DNA from: Chlamydiota bacterium
Lineage (GTDB): Bacteria; Chlamydiota; Chlamydiia; Chlamydiales; JAAKFR01
Direction of reading: 5' to 3'
Assembly: GCA_021772455.1 (NCBI GenBank)
Contig: JAJFLY010000004.1
Span: 18,157 to 82,156 of the forward strand
Length of the DNA stretch: 64,000 nt
Translations under genes and position numbers: made by a program
Shown here: positions 19,512 to 28,828 of the stretch, piece after piece
How positions within the stretch are numbered: the first letter of the stretch is position 1
Layout: each line of letters opens with the position of its first letter
The notes under the pieces: model-generated
What the model saw: the letters and a program-made list of their open reading frames with translations, nothing else
Database searches by the model: none
Told to the model about the DNA's origin: nothing

Positions 19512-19862
19512 CTATTGCTCCTTAGCTTCTTTTTCGCCGACAATCACAGTAAAGTGGCTTGTTCTTTTTAAAACCGGGGCTCTTCCACCGCGAGATTTAG
19601 ACTTCGCTCTTTTATGGGTTGGCCCTTCATCAACGCGCACTTCTAAAACTATCAATTGATCCCTGCGCGCATCCCACTGCATTTCTGCGTTTGCGATTGC
19701 ACTATCCAGAGTCTTTTTAAGAAGACGTCCAGCTTTGAGGTTGCAATACCCCAACTGAACTCCTGCATCATCAACAGCAAGTCCACGAATAAGATTCGCT
19801 GCTAATCTCGCTTTGCGAGGAGGAACTCGGATAAATTTTGTTACAGCCTTTGACTGATCCAT
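19512..19862 (-). CDS. rplV: 50S ribosomal protein L22
   Basis: Tunnel-wall protein. [40 protein letters not shown] and the C-terminal loop [20 protein letters not shown] followed by RTSHFTVIV fit L22. 116 residues. Located between rpsS and rpsC. Confidence 0.97.
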   Translation of the reverse strand: MDQSKAVTKFIRVPPRKARLAANLIRGLAVDDAGVQLGYCNLKAGRLLKKTLDSAIANAEMQWDARRDQLIVLEVRVDEGPTHKRAKSKSRGGRAPVLKRTSHFTVIVGEKEAKEQ

Positions 19863-19872
19863 GTTTAAACCT

Positions 19873-20136
19873 TTATTTCTTCACTGGGTGAGCTTTAAAA
19901 AATCGCGTGGGCGAAAACTCACCAAGTTTGTGTCCAACCATTGTCTCCGAAACAAAAACAGTCAGAAACTTACGGCCATTATGCACTTCAAACGTGTGTC
20001 CAATCATATCAGGAATAATCATCGAACGACGAGACCACGTTTTGATTGGAGTCTTTTTACCTTCTACATTCAATTTCCGAATTTTATTCAGAAGATGATG
20101 ATCTACGAAAGGTCCTTTTTTTAGTGATCTACCCAT
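19873..20136 (-). CDS. rpsS: 30S ribosomal protein S19
   Basis: Head protein binding with S13. [39 protein letters not shown] and [19 protein letters not shown] are diagnostic. 87 residues, 3 bp after rplB. Confidence 0.97.
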   Translation of the reverse strand: MGRSLKKGPFVDHHLLNKIRKLNVEGKKTPIKTWSRRSMIIPDMIGHTFEVHNGRKFLTVFVSETMVGHKLGEFSPTRFFKAHPVKK

Positions 20137-20139
20137 AGC

Positions 20140-20994
20140 TTACTTCCTGCGATCCTTGACAATCCATTTAGTTGTTTTACTTTTCTTACGTGTGCGGTAA
20201 CCTTTTGTAGGTTTAGCCCACGGAGTTTGTGGAATGTAGCCATTATGACGCCCTTCACCACCACCGTGTGGGTGATCTACCGGGTTCATCGCTGTTCCAC
20301 GTACTGTTGGTCGAATCCCTTTCCACCGGTTACGGCCAGCTTTCCCTTCGACTCGCAAACTGTGCTCAGAGTTCGAAACTTCACCAAATGTTGCGCGGCA
20401 CGTCTCCTTAATGAGTCTAAACTCGCCAGAAGGCATTTTAATCGTTGCGTAACCATTGCTTCTCGCTACCAATTGAGCTGACAGACCGGCTGAGCGTACA
20501 AGTTTTCCGCCACGACCTGGCTGCATCTCAATGTTGTGAACAACAGAACCTAAAGGCATTGACTTTAAGCTCATACAGCACCCAACGCGGAACGGGCTCT
20601 TATCACCAGAAAGAATTTGATCTCCATTACTGATTCCTTTCGGAGCCAGAATATAACGCTTTTCACCATCCACATAATTTAAAAGAGCAATATGCGCAGA
20701 GCGATTTGGGTCGTACTCAACAGATGCAACTTTTGCTGGGATGTTATCTTTATCTCTACGGAAATCGATCATTCGATAGTGCCGCTTATGCCCACCACCA
20801 CGATGGCGACATGTAATATGTCCATTATTATCACGACCATTTGTGCGTCTTTTTGGCAAAAGAAGCCCTTTGGTCGGCTTAACTGTTCTCTTCGCCTTTG
20901 AGTCTCGTAGATCACCTAGGCGCGTCAATTCATTAAAGCTCGGCAATACAAGCTGACGCTGAGAAGGGGTCGTTGGTTTAAATTTCTTAGGCAT
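20140..20994 (-). CDS. rplB: 50S ribosomal protein L2
   Basis: Peptidyl-transferase-centre protein. [40 protein letters not shown], and the C-terminal [20 protein letters not shown] motif with its essential His are visible. 284 residues, slightly longer than E. coli L2, as in Chlamydia. Confidence 0.97.
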   Translation of the reverse strand: MPKKFKPTTPSQRQLVLPSFNELTRLGDLRDSKAKRTVKPTKGLLLPKRRTNGRDNNGHITCRHRGGGHKRHYRMIDFRRDKDNIPAKVASVEYDPNRSAHIALLNYVDGEKRYILAPKGISNGDQILSGDKSPFRVGCCMSLKSMPLGSVVHNIEMQPGRGGKLVRSAGLSAQLVARSNGYATIKMPSGEFRLIKETCRATFGEVSNSEHSLRVEGKAGRNRWKGIRPTVRGTAMNPVDHPHGGGEGRHNGYIPQTPWAKPTKGYRTRKKSKTTKWIVKDRRK

Positions 20995-21007
20995 CGTAAC
21001 TCCTCAA

Positions 21008-21340
21008 TTACACCTGATCAATCAAATCGCCAGGTTCCATGGTGACAATGGCTTTTTTATGTGAAGCAGTAAGACCTTTCTTTCCGCGGCCCTTCTTCTT
21101 CATCTTTCGCTTTGTATGAAGCGTATTCACCTTTGTCACCTTGACATTCTGCTCTTTATAGATCGCCTCAACCGCAACAGCAATTTCTTGCTTATTTGCA
21201 TGACGATCTACGATAAAAACGTACTTAGGCGACTTGCATCGCAATACGCATGGGTTGTTTTCAGCATTTTGCAACTGCTCCAACACCGTCGATTTTTCCG
21301 TTATGTAGCGTGACTTAATCACTGCGTAAGGGTCTTTCAT
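21008..21340 (-). CDS. rplW: 50S ribosomal protein L23
   Basis: Tunnel-exit protein and docking site for trigger factor and SRP. N-terminus MKDPYAVIKSRYITEKSTVL matches the chlamydial L23 start (MKDPYD...). Then KYVFIVDRHANKQEIAVAVE and VTKVNTLHTKRKMKKKGR follow. The ATG at 21340 is chosen on that match; a GTG at 21349, directly after the rplD stop, would add three residues. Confidence 0.95.
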   Translation of the reverse strand: MKDPYAVIKSRYITEKSTVLEQLQNAENNPCVLRCKSPKYVFIVDRHANKQEIAVAVEAIYKEQNVKVTKVNTLHTKRKMKKKGRGKKGLTASHKKAIVTMEPGDLIDQV

Positions 21341-21349
21341 CTTTTGCAC

Positions 21350-22045
21350 TTACATCAAATTATTTTTTAATTCTTCGAGAGCCGACTCACTAATAACGAC
21401 TCTTTGAGCCGCAATGAGATCGTACCCATTAACATTTTGCGCAATCACAAAGGCGCTTTTAGGCAGATTGCGTACGCTCTTCTTAAAAGCATCGTGCTTA
21501 TCGGATGCAACCGATACTTTACGCTTTTCCCCTTCAACTTCAACTTCGTGGTATTCGCCCTCTCCAACAAACAAAATCCGTCTTCCATCGATCTTTTGCG
21601 TTTTTAAAAAGCTGGCAACACTCTTGGTACTAGGCTTCTCTAATCCTTTCAAAGCTGCATCTTCAAGAACAAAAATATCCGCATTTTTGATCTTATCAGA
21701 AAGCAGATGGCGTGAGGCTAAATGACGCTCTTTACGGTTGACGCGAATATGTTGATTAAACTTCGGCTTTGGCCCGAAAACAACTCCACCACCGCGACAT
21801 TGAGGAGCAGCGAGAGTTCCCTGACGCGCGCTTCCCGTCCCTTTTTGGCGATGAGGCTTTTTATTCGAGTGACTCACTTCTGAGCGCCCTTTTGTATTTG
21901 CAGACCATTGGCGAATATTTGCGCGCAACGCAACGATATAGTCTTTGATCATCTGGCGATTAGCATCAACATCGAGAAATGTATCCTCTACGGCCACTTC
22001 TCCAACCTCTTCGCCTTTCAGATTGTATTTCTTCAGAGTACCCAC
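21350..22045 (-). CDS. rplD: 50S ribosomal protein L4
   Basis: Tunnel-constriction protein. The long loop region SNKKPHRQKGTGSARQGTLA followed by APQCRGGGVVFGPKP is diagnostic, and the C-terminal Rossmann-like domain ends LIAAQRVVISESALEELKNN. 231 residues. In many bacteria L4 also represses its own operon; an L4-binding leader is not obvious here. Confidence 0.97.
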   Translation of the reverse strand: MGTLKKYNLKGEEVGEVAVEDTFLDVDANRQMIKDYIVALRANIRQWSANTKGRSEVSHSNKKPHRQKGTGSARQGTLAAPQCRGGGVVFGPKPKFNQHIRVNRKERHLASRHLLSDKIKNADIFVLEDAALKGLEKPSTKSVASFLKTQKIDGRRILFVGEGEYHEVEVEGEKRKVSVASDKHDAFKKSVRNLPKSAFVIAQNVNGYDLIAAQRVVISESALEELKNNLM

Positions 22046-22058
22046 CGTTAATCCTCAA

Positions 22059-22727
22059 TTATGACTTTTTCTTTTGCTTTTTCTTGCGCGCTGGTGCAAT
22101 CGATACGAGACCACCACGTGGACCAGGAATCGCCCCTTCAATAATAATTAGGTTGCGCCCTTCATCAATCCCCAAAACCCGCAGATTTTGTACCGTGACA
22201 CGCTCATTACCCATTTGACCAGCTTTCTTCTGACCTTGAAGACCACGACCTGGAGTGGAACGCATACCGGTCGAACCACCATGACGATGGAAACCCGAAC
22301 CGTGAGAAGCAGGACCACCAGCAAAATTGTGCCGTTTAATGACCCCCTGAAATCCTTTACCTTTTGATACACCGCAGACATCGACGAAAGTAATCTCGCT
22401 AAACAGAGAAACACCAACCTCTTGGCCGATAGAATACTCTTCAACATCGTCCATGCGAGACTCAGCTAAAAAGCGGCGAGGCTCGACATCAGACTTTTTA
22501 AAATGACCGAGCAATTGCTTTGTCATCCGCTTTTCAACAGTGCGTGGATCTTTCGTAACGATTTTACCAAAACCCAGCTGAAGAGCGTTATAGCCATCAG
22601 ACTCTTTGCGCTTAATCTGCGTTACAATGTTCGGTTCAGCATGAATGATTGTACAAACAACAACATTGCCTGTTTCATCAAACCGCTGCGTCATTCCACG
22701 CTTTTTTCCCAAAAGTTTTAATGCCAT
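22059..22727 (-). CDS. rplC: 50S ribosomal protein L3
   Basis: First gene of the cluster. ALKLLGKKRGMTQRFDETGN and the central FHRHGGSTGMRSTPGRGLQG with AGQMGNERVTVQNL are diagnostic. 222 residues with a basic C-terminal tail (ARKKKQKKKS). rpsJ, which leads the S10 operon elsewhere, is absent from its usual place upstream, as in Chlamydia. Confidence 0.97.
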   Translation of the reverse strand: MALKLLGKKRGMTQRFDETGNVVVCTIIHAEPNIVTQIKRKESDGYNALQLGFGKIVTKDPRTVEKRMTKQLLGHFKKSDVEPRRFLAESRMDDVEEYSIGQEVGVSLFSEITFVDVCGVSKGKGFQGVIKRHNFAGGPASHGSGFHRHGGSTGMRSTPGRGLQGQKKAGQMGNERVTVQNLRVLGIDEGRNLIIIEGAIPGPRGGLVSIAPARKKKQKKKS

Positions 22728-22959
22728 AGGATGTTCCCTTTAACCTTTCATAGCAGATTTTCCTGCCTATATTTCCTAAACCAAGCCTGAATGCTTGCCA
22801 GAGGAGCAGCTTTGCAGTAATGGACCAATTGGCCTCCGATTACCGCGACTTGAAGCCGCCAACCCTGAAAGGACCCAAGTTAAACCCTGGAACCCTCATT
22901 TGAGAAATAGAAGTGGAGAGCTTATCAGAGGGGGTGTATTTACGACAAGAGGAAATGGT
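22728..22959 (-). promoter_or_regulatory. Leader/promoter region of the ribosomal protein operon
   Basis: About 230 bases upstream of rplC with no ORF on the coding strand. The middle (22800-22900) is more GC-rich than nearby spacers and contains repeated GGGTT-type blocks on the minus strand, which could form structure. This is the only promoter-sized gap ahead of the cluster until the spacer before rpsM, so the main promoter should be here. No confident -35/-10 pair was found. Confidence 0.35.
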
Positions 22960-23000
22960 AAAAAAAAAGGCGCCTGTTGAAAACTTCAACAAAAGCGCCT
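22960..23000 (-). terminator. Rho-independent terminator of the CT529-like gene
   Basis: On the minus strand a strong hairpin, AGGCGC...TGTTGAA pairing with TTCAACA...GCGCCT, is followed by nine consecutive T. It lies 22 bp beyond the stop codon of the CT529-like gene and before the rplC leader, so it separates the two transcripts. Confidence 0.85.
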
Positions 23001-23022
23001 GTAATTCACTATTATCGGAGAT

Positions 23023-23946
23023 TTAGGTGTCGTGCCAGACACGTACAAGCCCGATAGTAGAAATGGCGAGTCCAAGGGGGAGCTTTAGCTCTAAGGGAAC
23101 TGGAACTCCCGAGTATAGGAAGCCATCCCCCACCAATTCTAGAATTTGCTCAACTAATTTCATTACAGTTGAGTAAAATTTTTCACAAAATTCTTTTTTC
23201 ATTTGCGTTGCATCAGAAAGAAGATCAGCCTGATCACGATTATATGCTTTCAAAAGATAGGCTAATTTAAAAGAATTTTCGAAAAAGCTACCAACATGCG
23301 CAACAGACATTGCGTAGGGAAAGAAATCTGCCAAGCCATTTAACTCAGGGCCATATTGCACTCCAAAGTACTTGCGAATATTTGCAGCCTGACGGGCTGT
23401 ACCAAACCCAAATATAGTCGCGCTACCACTTAAAAGCCCACCCGCGGTCTCACCTAATACAAGTAGCTTTTCTGAGGTTGTAAGCGCAACTTCATTGTGC
23501 TTGCGTGTGCGCGTAACCTCTACGCTACGAAAAGGATACTCAATATATCCCTCATCACCATTGCCGTCGTAAAACCTTATGCTTTTCGGTTTTTTTGTTT
23601 CTGTAGTTAAAGGCTTTCCAAAATAAAAATCTTCGCCGTTGTGGATTGTTTTCACAAGAGGACAGATCAATTTGGACCTGGCTACTACTTTAGGGATCAG
23701 CTGGATGCTCTTAAGCGTTCCCGTGACATCTCTAGCAACCCCCACCCCAATATGCATGGTCTTAATATGAGAAAGAGCACCCTCTGACGCCTCGAAATAT
23801 CGCCCGCCTTCTGCAACGACCGGCAACAAACTTTGGATAAATTTGAAGATCTTATCCAGCCCTTCAGGCTTATCTAGAAGTCTTGAGGAACGACTGTCTG
23901 GCTTACAAAATAAAGCACCCACAGCTTCACCGATACATGCTGTCAT
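23023..23946 (-). CDS. CT529/Cap1-like chlamydial membrane protein (Inc-type)
   Basis: A 307-residue protein in the exact place of C. trachomatis CT529 (Cap1, an inclusion membrane protein), between rplC and fmt. From memory of CT529, the N-termini align: here LFCKPDSRSSRLLDKPEGLD then K, there FFTQPNNKMARVVNKTKGVD then K. The same architecture follows: a hydrophobic region in the middle (LVLGETAGGLLSGSATIFGF) and a hydrophobic C-terminus (GVPVPLELKLPLGLAISTIG). AAGGAG lies before the ATG. Function in CT529-type proteins involves the inclusion membrane and lipid droplets; whether that holds here is inference. It ends at a strong terminator. Confidence 0.7.
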   Translation of the reverse strand: MTACIGEAVGALFCKPDSRSSRLLDKPEGLDKIFKFIQSLLPVVAEGGRYFEASEGALSHIKTMHIGVGVARDVTGTLKSIQLIPKVVARSKLICPLVKTIHNGEDFYFGKPLTTETKKPKSIRFYDGNGDEGYIEYPFRSVEVTRTRKHNEVALTTSEKLLVLGETAGGLLSGSATIFGFGTARQAANIRKYFGVQYGPELNGLADFFPYAMSVAHVGSFFENSFKLAYLLKAYNRDQADLLSDATQMKKEFCEKFYSTVMKLVEQILELVGDGFLYSGVPVPLELKLPLGLAISTIGLVRVWHDT

Positions 23947-24014
23947 TAAACAACTCCTTTAGTGTATGAAAAGTTAGAATGATAACATTTTGAATGTTGA
24001 TTGTAAAGATTGAA

Positions 24015-24926
24015 TCAATTCAAATAAAATTTGATGTTTTGGGGTTGAATGCCTCGCAAAAACACGTCCGCTGGAAGCGCTTTTTTACCCTCTAACTGGA
24101 CCTCTAGTAGCTCCAAAGCACCTTCTGAGCACCCTACGATGAGTTTTGAGGGCTCATGCTCAAGGACAGGACGGGCCCGATTGATGCGGAGCCGCTTTTT
24201 TGCCCCACGCACCTCTACCCAACACCACGCTCCTGGATTGGGGGTTAAACCGCGGATTTGATTATGAATTTTTTGAGCGGGCTGAGACCAGTCGATTTCA
24301 CCATCTTCGGGCTTCACTTTTTTAGCAAAAGTTACTTGAGAAGGGTCTTGGGGTGTTGCTTTTGCCTCCCCTTTTTCAATTTTTTGCATGACATTCCAGA
24401 GCGCCTTTGCCCCTACTAATGCCATTTCATCAAATAGCTCGCCAGCATTCATCTCTTCAGGGATCGGAATTTTCACGATGGAGTAAACATCACCTGCATC
24501 CATCTCTAGGGCCATTTTCATGATCGAAACGCCTGTCTCCTTCTCACCATCCATCAAGGCACGCTGAACTGGAGCGGCTCCCCGATATTTGGGCAAAATG
24601 CTTCCATGGACGTTGATACAGCCGAGTTTTGGGATTTCTAACACGTTTTCTCTAAGAATTTCGGCGTAGGCGGCTACAATAAATAGATCTGCATTAAGGG
24701 ATTTGAGAAGCTCAACAAACTCGGGGTCGGAGGTTTTACGAGGTTGGTATACCGAAAGGGCGTGAGCTGCTGCTGCTAGCTTAACAGCTGTTGGTTGGGG
24801 CGTCCCTGACCGCCCTTTTGGTTTATCGGGACGGGAAATCACGGCGACAACTTCGACTGATTGTTTAACCAGATAGTTTAGAATGGTCGCTGCAAGCTGA
24901 GGGGTCCCAAAAAAAACTACCCGCAT
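24015..24926 (-). CDS. fmt: Methionyl-tRNA formyltransferase
   Basis: Formylates initiator Met-tRNA using 10-formyl-tetrahydrofolate. The N-terminus MRVVFFGTPQLAATILNYL, the catalytic GCINVHGSILPKYRGAAPVQ (Asn and His), and the Asp in ALEMDAGDVYS are visible. The C-terminal OB-like tRNA-binding domain starts near IDWSQPAQKIHNQIRGLTPN. 303 residues. It lies 3 bp after lpxA, last of the lipid A run, as in C. trachomatis. Confidence 0.96.
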   Translation of the reverse strand: MRVVFFGTPQLAATILNYLVKQSVEVVAVISRPDKPKGRSGTPQPTAVKLAAAAHALSVYQPRKTSDPEFVELLKSLNADLFIVAAYAEILRENVLEIPKLGCINVHGSILPKYRGAAPVQRALMDGEKETGVSIMKMALEMDAGDVYSIVKIPIPEEMNAGELFDEMALVGAKALWNVMQKIEKGEAKATPQDPSQVTFAKKVKPEDGEIDWSQPAQKIHNQIRGLTPNPGAWCWVEVRGAKKRLRINRARPVLEHEPSKLIVGCSEGALELLEVQLEGKKALPADVFLRGIQPQNIKFYLN

Positions 24927-24929
24927 CGC

Positions 24930-25796
24930 CTACATTCCCATTTCAACAAGAAGATCTTCAGGAGATTCGCCATTCGCCTCTTCGCGGATTGCTAAACGTT
25001 TGTTTGAGACACCCTGCATTCCGATCAAACCGCGCTTGGTTTCACGGCAAAATTCGACAAAGTGCTGCACCTCTGGGAGGGACTCAACCTCATCCTCGAT
25101 CTTTTTTAATGCGTCGTCGAGGTTTAGGTGAGATCGGTAGACTATCCGATAAGCAGAGGCGAGAGCACGACGTGTTTCAAAGGGGAAATTCCGCCGCTTT
25201 AGTCCAATCCGATTAACACCACCCATGGTGTAGGGAATCCCTGCGCCTACGGTGTAGGGAGGAATATCGTTTGTAACGCGACTCATCCCACCAACCATGG
25301 CGTGACATCCGATGCGCACAAACTGATGAACAGGGGTCATCCCACCAATAATGACAAAGTCTTCGACAATCACATGTCCCGCCAGAAGGGAATTATTGCT
25401 CATGATGACGTCATTTCCGATGATGCAGTTGTGGGCAACGTGGCAATAGGCCATAATCAGACAACGATCTCCAATCTGAACGGTCGTCCCTTCATGAGTT
25501 GAGCTGTTGATCGTTGTAAATTCACGGATTTCGCAATTTTTTCCGATTTTAACGTAGGTCTCTTCACCGCGATACTTTAAATCCTGCGTTTTGGTCCCGA
25601 TGCTAGCTGAGGGCCAAATTGTCGTGCCGCTGCCAATTGTCGTACATCCATCGATATAAACGTGTGATTTGATGACGACATCATCTTCGAGTATGACATT
25701 TTTTTTGATGATAACAAAGGGCTCAATAGTGACATTATTTCCAATTTTTGCCCCTTCTTCAATCACAGCGGTCGGGTGAATGTTTGATTTAGTCAT
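24930..25796 (-). CDS. lpxA: UDP-N-acetylglucosamine acyltransferase
   Basis: First step of lipid A synthesis: O-acylation of UDP-GlcNAc in the cytoplasm. A left-handed beta helix of hexapeptide repeats is plain from the N-terminus ([20 protein letters not shown]) onward. The catalytic His lies in [14 protein letters not shown], and the C-terminal helical domain contains [20 protein letters not shown]. 288 residues. Confidence 0.95.
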   Translation of the reverse strand: MTKSNIHPTAVIEEGAKIGNNVTIEPFVIIKKNVILEDDVVIKSHVYIDGCTTIGSGTTIWPSASIGTKTQDLKYRGEETYVKIGKNCEIREFTTINSSTHEGTTVQIGDRCLIMAYCHVAHNCIIGNDVIMSNNSLLAGHVIVEDFVIIGGMTPVHQFVRIGCHAMVGGMSRVTNDIPPYTVGAGIPYTMGGVNRIGLKRRNFPFETRRALASAYRIVYRSHLNLDDALKKIEDEVESLPEVQHFVEFCRETKRGLIGMQGVSNKRLAIREEANGESPEDLLVEMGM

Positions 25797-25812
25797 ATTA
25801 CTCCAGCTAGTA

Positions 25813-26283
25813 TTAAATTAGTTCCTTCTTAACGAGGGCAAAACCCATTTCCGCTTCGACGGCTACTTTTGAGCCAACCATCGCTTTGGTTTTTACACGC
25901 CCACCCTTGCTGCTAAATACAGTTCCTTCACAGAATAAAAGTAAAATATCACCTGGTTTCACCGGATTGCGAAATTTCACGTGATTCATCGTTAAAAACA
26001 GGGCAATTTTGTCGGTAAATCCTTTTTGGTGGATCAACACCCCTCCCGTTTGTGCCAAAGCCTCAAGAATGAGGACTCCGGGCATAATCGGGGCGTCTGG
26101 AAAGTGTCCCTGAAAAAAAGACTCGTTCATCGTTACATTTTTTTGCCCCACAATCGATGGCACATCCAAATCCACCTCAAGGATTTTATCAATGAGAAGA
26201 AAAGGGTGGCGGTGGGGTAAGATCTCCAAGATCTTTTTTATATCGAACAGTGAAGGTGTATCTAGTGCGTATTTCTCCATCAA
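25813..26283 (-). CDS. fabZ: 3-hydroxyacyl-ACP dehydratase
   Basis: Hot-dog fold dehydratase of fatty acid elongation. The catalytic motif [20 protein letters not shown] (His and Glu) is intact and preceded by [17 protein letters not shown]. 156 residues. Set between lpxC and lpxA, the usual arrangement that ties acyl supply to lipid A synthesis. Confidence 0.96.
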   Translation of the reverse strand: MMEKYALDTPSLFDIKKILEILPHRHPFLLIDKILEVDLDVPSIVGQKNVTMNESFFQGHFPDAPIMPGVLILEALAQTGGVLIHQKGFTDKIALFLTMNHVKFRNPVKPGDILLLFCEGTVFSSKGGRVKTKAMVGSKVAVEAEMGFALVKKELI

Positions 26284-26289
26284 CCTCTC

Positions 26290-27138
26290 CTAATAAGAAG
26301 AAAAATGTTTCATAAATTCTTTGCCAAGCTCGACATTTGGGCGATGGCCAGAGCGGATCGCTATCACATGCGCAAGAAATGGAAATCCTACTAAGGCTAA
26401 ATCGCCAATCAAATCGAGTATTTTGTGCCGTACCATCTCATCGGGAAAGCGAAGTCCCTCTTTACTAAAAACGACATCATCTTTAATCACAACGGCATTT
26501 TCTAAACTTCCCCCACGGATGAGCCCTCGCTCCATCAATGCAGTGATCTCCTCGTAAAGTGCGAATGTGCGGCATGGGGCAATTTCGTCTTTAAACGTCT
26601 CCTCATTAACAACAAGAGAGAGATATTGAGAGCGAATGACGGGAGTATTGGGATAATGGAGGGTGTAGCTGATGCGATACTCATCGGATGGCAACGCGAC
26701 AAGATGCGTCTGCCCGTGTGAGTAATAAAGAGGCTCTTTAAGAGGATGGATGACTTTGCTTGCATCTTGCTCCTCTATTCCTGACTCTTCGATTAATTTC
26801 ACAAATGGAGCTGAGCTGCCGTCTCCCACAGGGGGCTCACCCTCATCGATTTGAATGCAAAGATTATCGATTTGATAGGCGTAAATCGCAGCAAGAACGT
26901 GCTCAACTGTTTGTACAGAAGCCGATCCGACACCGATTTTTGTGCTTCTTGAGGTGTCTTGAACATATTCGATTGCAGCAGGAATCGTCGGTTTTCCAGG
27001 TAGATCAATGCGCTGAAAAACAATTCCGCTATCTGCAGATGCAGGGCAAAAGCGGATGGAGACCTCTTTTCCTGTGTGGATACCAACACCGGAAAATGCA
27101 ACTTCTTTTTTTAGGGTCCGTTGTGAACGGCTTTTCAT
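26290..27138 (-). CDS. lpxC: UDP-3-O-acyl-N-acetylglucosamine deacetylase
   Basis: Zinc enzyme of the committed lipid A step. KSRSQRTLKKEVAFSGVGIH at the start, zinc ligand His in VQTVEHVLAAIYAY, and RHKILDLIGDLALVGFP with His and Asp ligands near the C-terminus are visible. 282 residues. First of lpxC-fabZ-lpxA-fmt. Confidence 0.96.
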   Translation of the reverse strand: MKSRSQRTLKKEVAFSGVGIHTGKEVSIRFCPASADSGIVFQRIDLPGKPTIPAAIEYVQDTSRSTKIGVGSASVQTVEHVLAAIYAYQIDNLCIQIDEGEPPVGDGSSAPFVKLIEESGIEEQDASKVIHPLKEPLYYSHGQTHLVALPSDEYRISYTLHYPNTPVIRSQYLSLVVNEETFKDEIAPCRTFALYEEITALMERGLIRGGSLENAVVIKDDVVFSKEGLRFPDEMVRHKILDLIGDLALVGFPFLAHVIAIRSGHRPNVELGKEFMKHFSSY

Positions 27139-27178
27139 GGAATATCTCTAAAAAGTGAAGAGGGACTGTAACGAAAGC

Positions 27179-28828
27179 TTAGTTTTTACGCAAGGGGGAA
27201 ACTTCTAAACCATTTATAGAGAATGACTTTCTTTTGCGTGCTTTTCCTGCACATAATACACAAAAGGAAAAACTCGATAGCAAGACCACTGGAAGATCCC
27301 CAAAACGGGTGTAAAGAGTCGAATAAGTGTAGAGTGGTAATGAGAGTGGAAGTGCTTCTGCGGGGCTAAATTCTTTAGCAGTTTCGTATGACAACATCCC
27401 GACAATACGCCCTAAGCTATCCACGCCACATGTCACCCCGGTGTTGCAAGAGCGCAATAGAGGCACCCCCCCTTCAACTGCACGCATACGCCCATGAAAA
27501 AAATGGACGATCGGAAGGCGAGAGCTGGGATACCACACATCATTGGTTAAATTAATAAGAACTCCAGCACCTTTCAAGCGATTATGACGTATCAAATTTC
27601 CATAGGTCTCTTCATAACAAATGGATATACCAATTGGTACTCGACCTGTTTCAAGCACGTTTGCCCCTTTACCTTTGGTAAAAGAATCTGCAATCCCATA
27701 TTTTGCAAGGAGGGAACGACACCAGCTGAAGGGAATGTACTCCCCCATTGGGACTAAAACTTGTTTTTCATACCGCTCGACTTTACTAGAAAATGGACGG
27801 GCCAGAAAGGCAGCGTTGTAAGCAGTCTCTTTTTCATAATCCTCTAACCCGAGCACAACGTCAGCAGAAAACGTGTTGGCTAAACCTTGGGCCCAATAGA
27901 GATTGCCTACATAGGGCGCGTCAGTGGGAGGGAGCGCCTCCTTCTTGTTAAAATAGGTATCAAAATACTGCTCGACCAGTTGGAGTGAATAAATGGGATA
28001 GTGAGCTCCATACGGAACAACAGCTTCTGACATGACGATTAGATCGGGATGTATGTGCTGGTAGGGTAAGAGCATATCCAAGATCCGCTCCCATTGTTTA
28101 TCCGGCGAAAGGGGGGTTGAGCCGTTAAAGGGGAGTTTGTATTCGGGATAGATCGAGGCTTGTACCAACAAAGTCGAGAGGAAATCGGGAGATTCTTTCA
28201 TATGTTTACTGTGGAACGCTACATGTGCCCACCCGAATAAATAAGGAGCCGCGGCCACTATAGTCCAGAGGGCAATGCGCGACCTCGAAAAGGCATAGGT
28301 CAGGCGCAATGCCATGAGGTTGGTCATGAAAATCCAAAAACTCATCCCAAAAATACCGAAAAGGGAGGCGAACTGCAACCCATAAAGGGTTCCACTCAGA
28401 GCAATTCCAACAGGATTCCATGAGTACCCGGAAAGTAGATGGAGGCGCGCCCATTCAAAGAGCGCAAGACCGCCGCTGATCCCTAAAATTCGATAAAAGC
28501 TGAGAGGGTCCTTTCTGACAAAGAGTGACAGTATCCCAAATTGTGCTCCAAGAGCCAGGAAAAGGAGGGATAAGAAGAGATAGATATACCATCCAACATA
28601 CTTGTCGGAAGCAAACCAGCTAACCTGGACTGCCTGAACTGCCGCAAACCAAATCATCGCCTGTAAAAATCGTATTTTATAGCTCGTGGAGAGGAGCATC
28701 CCCTTCCAAAAAAGGGCGTAGCCCAACGCAGAGGCTATGATACAGGCGACAACGCTCCAATCGGGTTGTGCAGAGGCAACAACAAGGAATGAAAGACTGA
28801 AATAGAGAAGCTGCCGAAATGCCATCAA
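27179..28828 (-). CDS. lnt: Apolipoprotein N-acyltransferase
   Basis: Inner-membrane enzyme adding the third acyl chain to lipoproteins. The N-terminal half has several membrane segments; the C-terminal half is a nitrilase domain with the catalytic triad visible as Glu in IVMSEAVVPYG, Lys in the RYEKQVLVPMGEYIPF region, and Cys in PIGISICYEETYGNLIR. 549 residues. C. trachomatis has it (cutE, CT534) just after lpxC as here. Start overlaps the DoxX-like stop by 4 bp. Confidence 0.93.
   Translation of the reverse strand: MMAFRQLLYFSLSFLVVASAQPDWSVVACIIASALGYALFWKGMLLSTSYKIRFLQAMIWFAAVQAVQVSWFASDKYVGWYIYLFLSLLFLALGAQFGILSLFVRKDPLSFYRILGISGGLALFEWARLHLLSGYSWNPVGIALSGTLYGLQFASLFGIFGMSFWIFMTNLMALRLTYAFSRSRIALWTIVAAAPYLFGWAHVAFHSKHMKESPDFLSTLLVQASIYPEYKLPFNGSTPLSPDKQWERILDMLLPYQHIHPDLIVMSEAVVPYGAHYPIYSLQLVEQYFDTYFNKKEALPPTDAPYVGNLYWAQGLANTFSADVVLGLEDYEKETAYNAAFLARPFSSKVERYEKQVLVPMGEYIPFSWCRSLLAKYGIADSFTKGKGANVLETGRVPIGISICYEETYGNLIRHNRLKGAGVLINLTNDVWYPSSRLPIVHFFHGRMRAVEGGVPLLRSCNTGVTCGVDSLGRIVGMLSYETAKEFSPAEALPLSLPLYTYSTLYTRFGDLPVVLLSSFSFCVLCAGKARKRKSFSINGLEVSPLRKN

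Noticed and set aside
22795..22980. 61-codon plus-strand frame in the rplC leader
   Set aside because: It runs through the terminator hairpin and has no ribosome site or hydrophobic/domain pattern.
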